Origin: Rheinheimera sp.
GTDB taxonomy: Bacteria > Pseudomonadota > Gammaproteobacteria > Enterobacterales > Alteromonadaceae
Length of the DNA stretch: 64,000 nucleotides
Direction of reading: 5' to 3'
NCBI RefSeq assembly: GCF_030690345.1
Contig: NZ_JAUYGV010000008.1
Coordinates: 560,433-624,432 of the forward strand
In this document: positions 35,836 to 45,045 of the stretch, in pieces
Position numbering within the stretch: the first letter of the stretch is position 1
Layout of the letters: each line of letters begins with the position of its first letter
Made by a program: the position numbers and the translations under genes
The notes under the pieces: generated by a model
The model's database searches: none
The model's input: the letters and a program-made list of their open reading frames with translations, nothing else
What the model was told of the DNA's origin: nothing

Positions 35836-36810
35836 CAACGCTGCCGCGGCATACAATTGGCTGTCGCCTGGCTGCTGCACGGCAAAGTTAAAGCCCGGTT
35901 GCAGGCAATAGCTGCCATATTCACCTTGTTTATTCAGCGCAATAAAGCCAATTTGCGTGTCGGCAATATTGCCGTTGCGCAGTTGCAACTTATGGTAAAT
36001 CCGCTGCACCGCCTGCTCGCAGGCTTGTTGCGGGCTGTAGCCCTGACGCATCAGCTCTACTACCAGAAAAGAGCCCGTTACGCGGATCACCTCTTCGCCA
36101 TGGCCGGTCGCAGTAGCCGCGCCCACTTCGTTATCGACATACAGCCCGGCGCCGATAATCGGCGAATCACCGACCCGGCCGTGCAGTTTAAACGCCATGC
36201 CACTGGTGGTGCAGGCTCCTGCTAAGTTGCCATGGCTGTCCAGCGCCAGCATACCTATAGTGTCATGATTTTCGATATTAACGACTGGCCGGTAATTAGC
36301 ATCTTTTAACCATTGCCGCCATTCCTGCTCTGACTCTGCCGTGAGTAAATTCTCCGCGACAAAGCCCTGCGCCAGCGCAAATTCGAGTGCGCCCTGGCCC
36401 ACCAGCATCACATGCGGTGTCTGCTCCATCACCGCCCGTGCCACCGCCACCGGATGTTTAATCTGCTGCAGCGCCGCCACAGCACCGATATTGGCAAATT
36501 CATCCATAATGCAGGCGTCCAGCGTAACCTTGCCATCGCGATCCGGCCGGCCGCCATAACCAACACTGCGCTCGGTCGGGTCGGCCTCGGTCAGCATTAC
36601 GCCCTGCTGTACGGCATCGACAGCACGCTTGCCCTGCTGCAGTAAATTAAACGCCACCTTGTTTGCCTGCAGGCCAAAATCCCAGGTGCTGATCACCACA
36701 GGTTTGCGCACTGGTGCAGCCACCGCCGCACAGCCCGGTAATAAGGCGGATGCTGTGGCACCGGCGCCAAGCATAGCGCTGAGTTTTAAAAAATGACGGC
36801 GTTTAAGCAT
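35824..36810 (-). CDS. Exported N4-(beta-N-acetylglucosaminyl)-L-asparaginase
   Basis: Glycosylasparaginase hydrolyses the GlcNAc-Asn bond left after N-glycan and protein digestion. The 328-residue N-terminal nucleophile hydrolase has the autocleavage site HDTIGML with Thr as the new N-terminus, the VGDSPIIGAGLYVDN substrate loop and GHGEEVIRV. The N-terminus MLKRRHFLKLSAMLGAG has a twin arginine and a hydrophobic core, ending PGCAA; export by Tat, possibly as a lipoprotein, is likely. It overlaps cutC by 8 bases and is third in the kinase-cutC operon, which would use the released GlcNAc. Confidence 0.9.
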   Translation of the reverse strand: MLKRRHFLKLSAMLGAGATASALLPGCAAVAAPVRKPVVISTWDFGLQANKVAFNLLQQGKRAVDAVQQGVMLTEADPTERSVGYGGRPDRDGKVTLDACIMDEFANIGAVAALQQIKHPVAVARAVMEQTPHVMLVGQGALEFALAQGFVAENLLTAESEQEWRQWLKDANYRPVVNIENHDTIGMLALDSHGNLAGACTTSGMAFKLHGRVGDSPIIGAGLYVDNEVGAATATGHGEEVIRVTGSFLVVELMRQGYSPQQACEQAVQRIYHKLQLRNGNIADTQIGFIALNKQGEYGSYCLQPGFNFAVQQPGDSQLYAAAALLNR

Positions 36811-37555
36811 GCGGCTCTCCCCGGTATTTGTTTGCCTGCGTTGTCAGACACTGTTGTAGTTGCTCAAGCTTAGCGCCATCTACCTTACCCTCTGTTAACA
36901 CCGCCGAGTGCAAATGCCAGCACAGCTGCGGATTATCGTGAAGTGTTTGCTGTAGCTGTGGCAAATTAGCCAGTGTAACCCCGCCGCCGGCCACCAGTAC
37001 CAGCCGCCCGACAATATACTGCTGTAGTGCCGCCAGCCGGCCTATGCCCTGCGTTATGCCTTGCTGTTGCTGCCAGGGCGTACCATTGCTTAGCAGCCGC
37101 TGTACGCCTAATGCCAGCAGTTGCTCTACCGCAGCAGCCGGGCTGGCGCAGGCATCAAAAGCGCGATGGAAAGTACAAGCCAGGCCCAGTTGCCGGCACT
37201 GTTGCAGCAACAAGGTTAAAAACGCCAGATCCGGCTGTGCATCTGCCGTTAACGCCCCGACCACTATGCCATCAGCGCCCAATTGTGCTGCCTGCCGTAA
37301 CTGCGTCTGCATTTGCTGTTGCTCTGTAACCGAATAGACAAAATTACCGGCTCTGGGCCTGAGCATCACCCGCAGCTGCGTAGCTGAATTACAGGCTGCG
37401 CGGGCCTGGCGTAACGCCTCAGCACTGACCGACAAGCCCTGCTGCGCCATCTGGCTGCACAGCTCAATGCTGTCAATACCGGCGGCACAAACGGTGCGGA
37501 TATTTTGCGTCAGGTAACGGCTGTCGCTATCAAGACAAATTTCAATTTGCGCCAT
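36803..37555 (-). CDS. cutC: CutC family TIM-barrel protein
   Basis: The 250-residue protein is CutC: MAQIEICLDS, AGIDSIELCSQMAQQGLSVS, VMLRPRAGNFVYS, QLGADGIVVGALTADAQPD, CTFHRAFDACASP and the RLLSNGTP strand. CutC was named for copper tolerance, but in E. coli that phenotype was later attributed to the MicL small RNA encoded in the cutC 3' end, so its real function is open. Here it lies between a GlcNAc-type kinase (1-base gap) and glycosylasparaginase (8-base overlap), which suggests a sugar-related task. The ATG at 37555 is chosen from the family start; the frame extends 75 bases upstream. Confidence 0.88.
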   Translation of the reverse strand: MAQIEICLDSDSRYLTQNIRTVCAAGIDSIELCSQMAQQGLSVSAEALRQARAACNSATQLRVMLRPRAGNFVYSVTEQQQMQTQLRQAAQLGADGIVVGALTADAQPDLAFLTLLLQQCRQLGLACTFHRAFDACASPAAAVEQLLALGVQRLLSNGTPWQQQQGITQGIGRLAALQQYIVGRLVLVAGGGVTLANLPQLQQTLHDNPQLCWHLHSAVLTEGKVDGAKLEQLQQCLTTQANKYRGEPHA

Positions 37556-37556
37556 C

Positions 37557-38438
37557 TTACTCAGCTTCCTGCGCCAATTGGCGGCGGGCATAATAAATAG
37601 CACCCACCGTTGCCGCAGCCAGTGGCGCACTAAAGCGGCTACGCAATGTTGGCGGCAGGTAAGTTAGTAAGCGCTGCCCCACGCCACCGAGCAGACAACA
37701 ACGGCCGGACGGTAGCTGGCTACTGAGCTGCGCAATAAAAGCCAGTGCCTGTTGCAACATATCAGTAGCCACCGCATCGTCGCTGTCTGCCGCCTGAAAC
37801 ACCAGCGGCGCCAGCTCAGCGTACTGCTGCGGTGTCGCCTGCAGTAATTGCTCAGCCATTAGTGCAGCGCCAGCGTTAAAGTGCTGTTGTAGCAAGGTAC
37901 TGAGCAGTGTTGCCGGCGCCAAGCCATCCAGTGCCAGCAATGCGGCCTGCACCGCCTGTAAGCCTAAGCCAGCGCCACTGCATACGGCATTAATGGGAAA
38001 ACCATAACCGCCGAGCAGAGTTTCACTGTGCTCAGTCAGTGCAATAGCACTAAAGCCGGTGCCCAGAATAATCACACTGCCCGCCTCACCGCCATGGGCG
38101 CCGTAACAGGCAGCGTGTAAGTCGGTGGTGACATGCCAGCTGGCAAAAGGGTGCTGCCACTTTAGCGCTGTGGCTTTTAACCCCGCCAGATGGGCACCGG
38201 CAAAACCGGCGCCAACATGCAAACGCTTATAAGCACTGCTGTCCAGCCCGGCCTGTTGCAAAGCGGCATTTAAGGCCTGCCAAACATTGGCCTCAACCTG
38301 TGGCCAGCCCAGGCCCAGATTGGCCGCGCCGGCGTGGCCTTCGCCCAGCAGAGTGCCGCTTTCATCTCCCAGCCGTACCCGGCAATGGCTGCCGCCGGCA
38401 TCAATGCCGGCAAACAACGCTGAGCTTCCAGTTAACAT
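37557..38438 (-). CDS. BadF/BadG-type N-acetylglucosamine kinase
   Basis: The 293-residue protein is an ASKHA sugar kinase of the BadF/BadG family that includes GlcNAc kinase. The phosphate 1 loop is GIDAGGSHCRVRLGD, the adenosine/phosphate 2 region is SVIILGTGFSAIAL, with GGYGFPIN and GSGxxLQ-type ACSGAGLGLQAV following. The start at 38438 removes 19 upstream residues encoded within the terminator region and gives a normal N-terminus. It opens the kinase-cutC-glycosylasparaginase operon, so phosphorylation of GlcNAc from glycoprotein debris is the likely job. Confidence 0.85.
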   Translation of the reverse strand: MLTGSSALFAGIDAGGSHCRVRLGDESGTLLGEGHAGAANLGLGWPQVEANVWQALNAALQQAGLDSSAYKRLHVGAGFAGAHLAGLKATALKWQHPFASWHVTTDLHAACYGAHGGEAGSVIILGTGFSAIALTEHSETLLGGYGFPINAVCSGAGLGLQAVQAALLALDGLAPATLLSTLLQQHFNAGAALMAEQLLQATPQQYAELAPLVFQAADSDDAVATDMLQQALAFIAQLSSQLPSGRCCLLGGVGQRLLTYLPPTLRSRFSAPLAAATVGAIYYARRQLAQEAE

Positions 38439-38459
38439 CGTGCAAACTACCTTTATCAG

Positions 38460-38487
38460 AAAAGGCGCAGCCTTAGCCGCGCCTTTT
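38460..38487 (-). terminator. Intrinsic terminator between discoidin lipoprotein and kinase genes
   Basis: AAAAGGCGC (38460-38468) and GCGCCTTTT (38479-38487) form a nine-pair stem whose arms supply the A and T runs in both directions. It follows the discoidin gene stop by about 20 bases. It separates the TonB receptor operon from the kinase operon, though the kinase start only 22 bases later leaves room for attenuation rather than full termination. Confidence 0.75.
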
Positions 38488-38507
38488 AATGCCAACCATA
38501 TTGCAGC

Positions 38508-41237
38508 TTAAAGCACCGGGCCAATCAGCTCAAATTCTGCCACCTGCATTAAACTGTTATCAGCTTTGTTTTTGCTGATCTCAATGCGGTAGTAACTGAA
38601 GCTGCGACCGTTTAACAGACCGAAGCTGCGCCGCTCAGCGCGTGTGGCAAAGCTTTCACCTGCCCAGTCTCCCAACACTTGCCAGCTTTCGCCATCGTTT
38701 GAGCCAAGCAGGCGGAAGTTCTCCGGGTCACGCTCCGGCGCATCGTTAGCACTGGTTAGTGCAAAGGTATTCACGATCACCGCTTCCGGCAAGCTGATTT
38801 CCAGCCAGGATGGCGCTTCCGGCGACGGTACACCGCCGTTATCCAGCCACTTGCTGGCCGGGTCATTATCAAACGCCATAGTGCCCGCTTCAGCATCACT
38901 GATAGCAGCACGCTCAGTCACCTGGGCTGCGGCATTATCACTGTGATCCAGCGCCTGTACCTGCGGGCCAATCAGCTCAATTTCGGCCACCTGCATTAAG
39001 GCGCTATCACCTTTGTTTTTAGTGATATCCAGCCGGTAATGGCTGTAACCCAATGCATTGGCGACGGCAAAGCTTTGCCGCTCAGCGCGCTCGCTAAAAC
39101 TGATACCGGCCCATTGGCCCAGCGTTAGCCAGGATTCGCCATCATTCGATGCCAGCAGGCTGAAGTTTTCCGGATCGCGCTCCGGCGCATCATTGGCACT
39201 GACCAGCGCCAGCATATTCACCGCTTGTGGCTCTGCCAGCGCCACACTGGCCCAGGCCGGTGCTTCGGCTGTTGGCACTGCGGTGTTATCCAGCCACTTA
39301 GTCTGGCTGTCGCCGTCAAAGGCATAATCAGCCGCTTCGGCGTCACTGATAGCACCGCTGGAGGTTACTGCTGTGGCGGTTAACGCATGATTCAGCGCCG
39401 GCACTGCAGGCCCGATAAGCTCAATTTCAGCAATTTGCATCAGGCTGTTATCACCTTTGTTCTTTATGATATTCAGCCGGTAATACAGGTACGCCAGACT
39501 ATTGCCAGTGCTGAATAAACGGCGCTGACCGCGGCTGTCAAAACTCTCACCGGCCCACTCGCCCAGTGTCAGCCAGTTAATGCCATCGTTAGAGGCCTGC
39601 AGGTTAAAGTTTTCCGGGTCGCGCTCCGGCGCATCATTGGCGCTGCTAATGGCGATGTTACTAACCGCTTTGGCTTCGCTAAACTGCACTTGCACCCAGG
39701 ACGGCTGCTCTGTGCTTGGCACGGCAGTATTGTCCAGCCATTTTGTTGTTAACAAGCCGTCAAACGCCATCTCAGCGCTTTCGGCATCGCCAATGGCGCC
39801 GCTGGCACTGATACTGCCGCCTTGCTGGATCTGATCGGGATATACCGGGCCAAACAGCTGCACTTCGGCCAGCTGCATCAGGTTAGTATCGCCTTTATTT
39901 TTGGTGATATTCAGCCGGTAATAGCTATACGGTAAGCTGTTATTAAAGGCAAAATCCTGCGCCGTAAAGCGCTGCTCAAAGCTGATACCGGCCCACTGCC
40001 CCAGCGTAAACCAGCTTTCGCCATCGTTGGAAGCCTGCAGGTTAAAGTTTTCCGGGTCGCGATCCGGCGCATCGTTAGCGCTGGTAATCGACAGCACACT
40101 GATAGCTTGCGGCCCGGCATACTGCAGCATTAGCCAGGCCGGCGCTTCTGCGCTTGGCACCGCGCTATTATCCAGCCATTTAGTCTCCAAGCTGCCATCA
40201 AAGGCCTGGTCACCACTTTCGCTGTCACTAATAGCACCGCGGTAGCTGATTTGCGCACCGGCCAGATAGGCTGCTGTGGTGTATTCACGAATCGGTCCGC
40301 TGCTGTTTTCAGCCACTACCAGCGGCAGCTCCAGATCAATAATGCTATCTGCCGCTAACCCCAATTCTGCCAGTACCGGATGGCCCTGCAGCGCATCAAG
40401 CAATTGCTGGCGCAGTGCTGTAGCAGCCGCCTCATCACCCTCTGCCGCCAAGGCAACTTGCGCAGCTGCGGCGGCGAAAGTGTCGGCCAGGGTTGCCTCG
40501 GCGCCAATGTGGGCAAAGGCAGCATTAACAAAGGACAAGCGGATCAGCTGGCTGCTGCTTTGGGCAAAGTTTGCTGCGTTATCGGCGCTGTGCAGCGGCT
40601 GCTGCATCAGGTTGATTGCCGGCATATCAACGCCGAGAATGCGCAGCAGCTGCGCCGAATATTCCAGTTGCGCCGGCTCCAGCGTAGCCAGTGCCGACAC
40701 ATTACGGCCACCGGCTATCGCCGCTTCCAGCAATTGGCTGGCAAAGGTGGTCAGTGCATTAACCTGCACAGTCGCATCCGCAGCACCATCAGCTGTAGCA
40801 CCCAGCGGCACTTTTAACCAGAACAGGTTACTCAGTGCTACAGTGCCCAGCGCGTCTGCGTTCACTGCAGCACCTAAAGCTGTTGCGCCACACAGGCTAA
40901 GATCGCACAGCATGCTGCTGTCGGCGGTGGTAGTTACCGTTAGCTTGTGCACGGCACTAAAGGCATAGCCCGGCGCTGATGTCAAAGTGGTAGCAGCCAT
41001 ACCGCTGCTGTCGGTTTGCGCTGACGTAGCCGTTACTGCAGTGCCGTTTAATGCACTGACACTAACAACGGCGCCGGTTAAAATACCTTTTACTGCGCTC
41101 GCGTTTAGCTCTGCTGAAGTTGACACCGGTGTTGGTGCGTTATTTACATCCGGGTCTTTGCCGCCATCGCAGCCGGTTAACACGGCTAATGCCGCTGCCA
41201 TGGCACACAGCAGCTGACGTTGTGGTAATGTTTTCAT
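38508..41237 (-). CDS. Lipoprotein with four tandem F5/8 type C (discoidin-like) domains
   Basis: The 909-residue protein has a lipobox (VLTGC, Cys23) and a helical and beta N-terminal part to about residue 335. Four repeats of about 146-149 residues follow and run to the C-terminus. Each repeat has AISDxEx...AFD, KWLDN, SANDAPxRDPENF, LxASNDGxSW, YRLxITKNKGDxxLMQ and IELIGP, which fits a discoidin/F5-8C carbohydrate-binding jelly roll. It should present glycan-binding modules at the outer membrane. It lies 28 bases after the TonB receptor and is probably its surface partner. The glycan is unknown. Confidence 0.85.
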   Translation of the reverse strand: MKTLPQRQLLCAMAAALAVLTGCDGGKDPDVNNAPTPVSTSAELNASAVKGILTGAVVSVSALNGTAVTATSAQTDSSGMAATTLTSAPGYAFSAVHKLTVTTTADSSMLCDLSLCGATALGAAVNADALGTVALSNLFWLKVPLGATADGAADATVQVNALTTFASQLLEAAIAGGRNVSALATLEPAQLEYSAQLLRILGVDMPAINLMQQPLHSADNAANFAQSSSQLIRLSFVNAAFAHIGAEATLADTFAAAAAQVALAAEGDEAAATALRQQLLDALQGHPVLAELGLAADSIIDLELPLVVAENSSGPIREYTTAAYLAGAQISYRGAISDSESGDQAFDGSLETKWLDNSAVPSAEAPAWLMLQYAGPQAISVLSITSANDAPDRDPENFNLQASNDGESWFTLGQWAGISFEQRFTAQDFAFNNSLPYSYYRLNITKNKGDTNLMQLAEVQLFGPVYPDQIQQGGSISASGAIGDAESAEMAFDGLLTTKWLDNTAVPSTEQPSWVQVQFSEAKAVSNIAISSANDAPERDPENFNLQASNDGINWLTLGEWAGESFDSRGQRRLFSTGNSLAYLYYRLNIIKNKGDNSLMQIAEIELIGPAVPALNHALTATAVTSSGAISDAEAADYAFDGDSQTKWLDNTAVPTAEAPAWASVALAEPQAVNMLALVSANDAPERDPENFSLLASNDGESWLTLGQWAGISFSERAERQSFAVANALGYSHYRLDITKNKGDSALMQVAEIELIGPQVQALDHSDNAAAQVTERAAISDAEAGTMAFDNDPASKWLDNGGVPSPEAPSWLEISLPEAVIVNTFALTSANDAPERDPENFRLLGSNDGESWQVLGDWAGESFATRAERRSFGLLNGRSFSYYRIEISKNKADNSLMQVAEFELIGPVL
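38511..40260 (-). repeat. Four tandem coding repeats of about 440 bp
   Basis: The codons for KWLDN recur near 38841, 39288, 39732 and 40170, giving periods of 447, 444 and 438 bases. Each unit encodes one discoidin-like domain. High similarity makes the tract prone to unequal recombination and assembly collapse. Confidence 0.85.
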
Positions 41238-41265
41238 AATCTATTCTGCCTCTTGTCTGCCTGGC

Positions 41266-44247
41266 TTAGAAATTAAAAGTGATACCAGCGTAGTAACGCC
41301 GACCGGCGTAGCTGCTGCTGAGTAAACGGGCATCGGTGTCGTTGCCTAATCTGGAAGCGGACTCCGACTTAGTCAGGTTGATCACCGAGGCACTTAGCAG
41401 CCAGCGCTCTGTCAGCGCATAGGAGGCATTTACATCGACTTGATCGTACGGGTCCTGATACACATTTAAGCCGCTGTTAATGCCCAGCACAGTTTCACCG
41501 CGTTTGTTGTACGAGGCGCGGACACTGTAAGTGTCGGTTTCGTAAAACGCAGACAGGTTGTATTGATACTTGGCACTGCCCACCAGTGGCGACTCGCCGA
41601 ATTTTTCACCGTCGACATCGACATCGGCCTGGTTGGTTTTGTTGTAGGTATAGTTGGCATTAAGACCAAAACCGTTTTCAAAGGCATGCTGGATAAACAG
41701 CTCTACGCCCTGTGATTTGGCGTTAGAGCCATTGCCCACAGTGCTGTACGGGCTGATGGTGATCTGCCCGGGCTCCACTACACCCGGCTCGCCGGCAAAA
41801 TCGCGTACCGAGTCAATCACCAGCGGCACGACAAAGTTATCCACGTCTTTATAAAACAGCGCCATACCCAGCGCCGAGCCGGTGCCGTAGTAATACTCTA
41901 TCGACAGATCAGCCTGCACCGATTCAAACGGTTTCAGGTTTTTATTGCCGCCACTGCCGCTAAAACCCGGTTGGGTGTTAAAAGCGGCACGGTCGTCAGC
42001 CCATTCGTCTGAGACAAAGCTAATGCGTTCCTGGCTGCCCAAATCGCTGTAGCCGGGTGGCGACATCACTTTGGCCAGGGCGCCACGCACCACCAAATTG
42101 TCACCGGCGTCCCATACCAGGTTCAGGCTGGGTAACACATAGGTTTCTTCACTGGTTTGCGATATTAACTGCCAGTTTTCGACAAAGCGGGCATCGCCGG
42201 TAACCGGTAAACCGGTTACATCGTCGGTATGATCAAGGAAGTAGGTGTATAAATCGGTCGACTCGCCGGTGGTTTTGGTTTTGACTACCCGCACACCGGT
42301 GTTACCGCGGAAATTGCCAAAGCTGAAATCGCCCTGCAGATAAAAGGCTTCACCTTGTTCGCGGATATTATAAACAAAGTTATCTTCAATCCGCGTATAG
42401 GGTTTGTAGTTGCTTAAAATGATATTGCGGTATTTGTCCCAATCGATTACCGGCATCAGGTTAATATCAAAACCGCCGGCAATATTGCCCTCGCCATTGG
42501 CTTTCAGTACATCCTGTGCCAGCGGCATACCGCCGTTCCATTGGTAGCTGTCAAACTGATCTATGCCGCGGCCACTGGCCAGCGCGCCTTCAATATCAAA
42601 ATCCGGTGCCAGAAAAAAGTTATTGCCTGTTTCGCGGTGCAACTTGGCATCACGCAGTTTTACGCCGCTACGGATCAGCGTAAAGATACCCCAGTCGACA
42701 TCAAAATCGACATCTAACTGATAATAACGCTCTTCCAGCGTACTGCGCACAAAGCTGGAGTTAGATGAGCCGGGGTCGCGGCCGCCACCGACACCATTTA
42801 GTAAGTTAGTCAGGGTGTTAGGGTCAATATACATCGACATCCGATTGCCCAGCGACCAGCCGGCGTACTGTGCGGCGTTTTCAATAAAGGGTTGGTTTTC
42901 ACCCCAGTTTGAACTTTTATAGGCCACATCCCAACTTTCGGTTGGCCCGCCTTTAGCCTCTGTATTACCGGCCACCAGTTTCAGCCGGTAGCTGTCACCT
43001 TCATAGCTGAAGTTAAAATCGAAGGTATCTGAGGTAGATTCCTCTCTGACAAAGCTGCCACTCATCCACGGAAACTGCAGGTCATTCTCTGCCCCACCCG
43101 CGCCGACGGTATAATCCATGCCGGTAATAATGCTGCCGGATTCATCCAGGGTTACACCGGTAAGAAAATTAGGGTTTAATGACCACTCCGGCATCGACAC
43201 CGATGAAATGGTTCTGTCCTGACCTAAGGTGAAACCAAAGTAGTTAAACCCCAGCTCCAACCGGTCGGTGGGCCGCCATTGCCCGGTAAACTGCACGCCC
43301 TCGCGCTCACGCTGTTCTTTGGTTACGCCCACCCGCGCCACCTGCGGAAACCAGACCCCACTGTAAACATTACCCTGCGCATCGCTCAGCGCCGCCCAGT
43401 TATTGTTGTTGTCTACCGGGTTACCGTTAACATCCACCGCGGTATCGTCCTCGCCGCTCCAGCGCCAGATATTCGAGTTAGTGCCACCCGACAATACGCG
43501 GCTGGTGCGGTTTTGCCGGGTATAGCCGACCAGCAGGCCTACACTCTCAGCCTCGTTTTTCCACGAGTACACCCCGGTAAACTGTGGCTCGTATTTGTCG
43601 GTGACATCGGCATAGGTCGACTCGACATTTAATACGCCGGAATTGGCATCCATATCAAACGGCTTGCGTGTGTGTAGCAGCACTGTGCCACCAACTCCGC
43701 CGGCGTCCAGCCGTGCCTCGGGCGATTTAAATACTTCGACAGTTTGGATCATCGCCGACGGCAGCAGGGTGTAGTCAAAGGAACGCGATGGTTCGCCAGG
43801 GGATGAGGCAATAAAGTTGCCGTTTAGCTGGGTAAAGGTCAGATCGGACGATAAACCGCGGATACTCACGGTAGAGCCTTCGCCGCCGTCGCGTTGGATC
43901 ACCACGCCAGGTACGCGTTGCAGGGAGTCGGCAATGTTTTTATCCGGAAACTTACCGATATCCTCGGCGGTAATGGCATCCACCACCGCGCTGGACAGCC
44001 GTTTAATCGCCATATTCTCCGCCATACTGGCGCGGATACCGCGCACCTGTACCACTTCAATTTCGGCTTCTGCTGTGTTGTCTACCTCAGGCGTTACTTG
44101 CTGTGCCAGTGCCGTGTTAGCGCCGGCAGTTAATAACAGACTCAGGCTGACGGCCTGCGCCAGCCGCTGTTTGCGCAGCCGTACAGACTGCCTGGTGTTC
44201 CCCGTTTTACTGTAGCTATTGTTACTGGAGCTGTTTTTACTGGACAT
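41266..44247 (-). CDS. TonB-dependent outer membrane receptor
   Basis: The 993-residue receptor has a long signal region (hydrophobic 33-48, cleavage after ANTALA), a plug domain (VVQVRGIRASMAENMAIKR, DIGKFPDKNIADSLQRVPG, STVSIRGLSSDLT, FKSPEARLDAGGVGGTVLL) and a beta barrel ending YYAGITFNF with the terminal Phe needed for barrel assembly. This subtype (GIRAS...AIK) is typical of carbohydrate-uptake receptors in Caulobacter, Xanthomonas and Alteromonadales. The following discoidin lipoprotein and the kinases point to an amino-sugar or glycoside oligomer as substrate. The gap to the upstream dehydrogenase gene is 137 bases and has no LacI-type palindrome. Confidence 0.93.
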   Translation of the reverse strand: MSSKNSSSNNSYSKTGNTRQSVRLRKQRLAQAVSLSLLLTAGANTALAQQVTPEVDNTAEAEIEVVQVRGIRASMAENMAIKRLSSAVVDAITAEDIGKFPDKNIADSLQRVPGVVIQRDGGEGSTVSIRGLSSDLTFTQLNGNFIASSPGEPSRSFDYTLLPSAMIQTVEVFKSPEARLDAGGVGGTVLLHTRKPFDMDANSGVLNVESTYADVTDKYEPQFTGVYSWKNEAESVGLLVGYTRQNRTSRVLSGGTNSNIWRWSGEDDTAVDVNGNPVDNNNNWAALSDAQGNVYSGVWFPQVARVGVTKEQREREGVQFTGQWRPTDRLELGFNYFGFTLGQDRTISSVSMPEWSLNPNFLTGVTLDESGSIITGMDYTVGAGGAENDLQFPWMSGSFVREESTSDTFDFNFSYEGDSYRLKLVAGNTEAKGGPTESWDVAYKSSNWGENQPFIENAAQYAGWSLGNRMSMYIDPNTLTNLLNGVGGGRDPGSSNSSFVRSTLEERYYQLDVDFDVDWGIFTLIRSGVKLRDAKLHRETGNNFFLAPDFDIEGALASGRGIDQFDSYQWNGGMPLAQDVLKANGEGNIAGGFDINLMPVIDWDKYRNIILSNYKPYTRIEDNFVYNIREQGEAFYLQGDFSFGNFRGNTGVRVVKTKTTGESTDLYTYFLDHTDDVTGLPVTGDARFVENWQLISQTSEETYVLPSLNLVWDAGDNLVVRGALAKVMSPPGYSDLGSQERISFVSDEWADDRAAFNTQPGFSGSGGNKNLKPFESVQADLSIEYYYGTGSALGMALFYKDVDNFVVPLVIDSVRDFAGEPGVVEPGQITISPYSTVGNGSNAKSQGVELFIQHAFENGFGLNANYTYNKTNQADVDVDGEKFGESPLVGSAKYQYNLSAFYETDTYSVRASYNKRGETVLGINSGLNVYQDPYDQVDVNASYALTERWLLSASVINLTKSESASRLGNDTDARLLSSSYAGRRYYAGITFNF

Positions 44248-44384
44248 AGTGTGTTGCTCTCATTTTTCTAGTTTTAACTATTGTTCTGAGCAATGAGTTT
44301 CTCTTACCGCCTAAACGCAGTCAGAACCCTGTCTTTTTTCACTGGTGTCAGGTAGAGCGGCCCCCACGTAGCAGGGGCATTGGT

Positions 44385-45044
44385 TTAACTTTTTAGTTTC
44401 AGCTTACGCAGCACCTCATCGGAAGGGCCGGCAAAAGTGGCAGTAGGTTTATTGCCGATATAACCAATGTCGGCCATGCCCGGTTCAGTGGTATAAAACG
44501 CCGTTGCGGTTAAATCGCGTACTTTGGCAAAGAAGCGGGCACCGTGCTTTAAGTTGGCAGCGGCCTTGGGTTCAAAACAGATATCGTCACAAATTTGCCG
44601 CTGCTGGTCGGTATTCAGCTGCGCAAAGGCTTTGCCAAAGCGTTTTTTTGCTTCGCCGTTTAGCCAAACCAAACCACCGCGCACCAGCACAAGATCGGCC
44701 TTTTGCTGCGGATAAGGCGCACTAACCCATTCATTAATAAAGTGCTGTGCGCCTAAACTACCGGCCGAAGGTGACTGCGCATCGGCCGGAATAATAATGT
44801 TTGCTAACAGCTCCAGATCAGACAGCTCAGCTTCAGTCAGCGTCATCGACCAGGGCACAATCGGCTTAAGCATATCCGGGTCGGTAGGCCGGTAAATCAG
44901 TTCAGCGCCCTTGGTTTTTGCCATTACCGCCGCCGCATTGCCGGCCATACTGATTGCCGGTATCGCCACGGCCGCCGTTGCCAGCAGCTTTAACGCATCA
45001 CGGCGTTTTAAGTTGGTGTTATGGTTTGGGTTGTCGTGTGCCAT
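44385..45044 (-). CDS. Gluconate 2-dehydrogenase subunit 3 family protein
   Basis: The 219-residue protein is the small partner of a GMC-type flavoprotein dehydrogenase. It starts with a twin-arginine-like signal (NLKRRDALKLLATAAVAIP) and carries the family region ELSDLELLANIIIPADAQSPSAGSLG. The Tat signal probably exports the folded complex. It starts one base after the GMC gene stop, so the two form an enzyme pair; the frame extends 42 bases into the GMC gene but ATG 45044 is more plausible. The cytochrome c subunit often found with such dehydrogenases is not in the window. Confidence 0.85.
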   Translation of the reverse strand: MAHDNPNHNTNLKRRDALKLLATAAVAIPAISMAGNAAAVMAKTKGAELIYRPTDPDMLKPIVPWSMTLTEAELSDLELLANIIIPADAQSPSAGSLGAQHFINEWVSAPYPQQKADLVLVRGGLVWLNGEAKKRFGKAFAQLNTDQQRQICDDICFEPKAAANLKHGARFFAKVRDLTATAFYTTEPGMADIGYIGNKPTATFAGPSDEVLRKLKLKS

Positions 45045-45045
45045 A

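Noticed and set aside
38511-40260. Repeats considered as a CRISPR array or mobile element
   Set aside because: Units are about 440 bases, in frame and coding for discoidin-like domains; there are no spacers or terminal repeats.
40276-40968. Open frame of 230 codons on the plus strand opposite the discoidin lipoprotein gene
   Set aside because: Antisense shadow of an alanine-rich coding region; composition is Ser/Ala/Cys-rich without any domain.
44345-44375. Hairpin GCCCC/GGGGC between the dehydrogenase operon and the TonB receptor gene considered as a terminator
   Set aside because: Short stem and no T-run; transcription may continue into the receptor gene.
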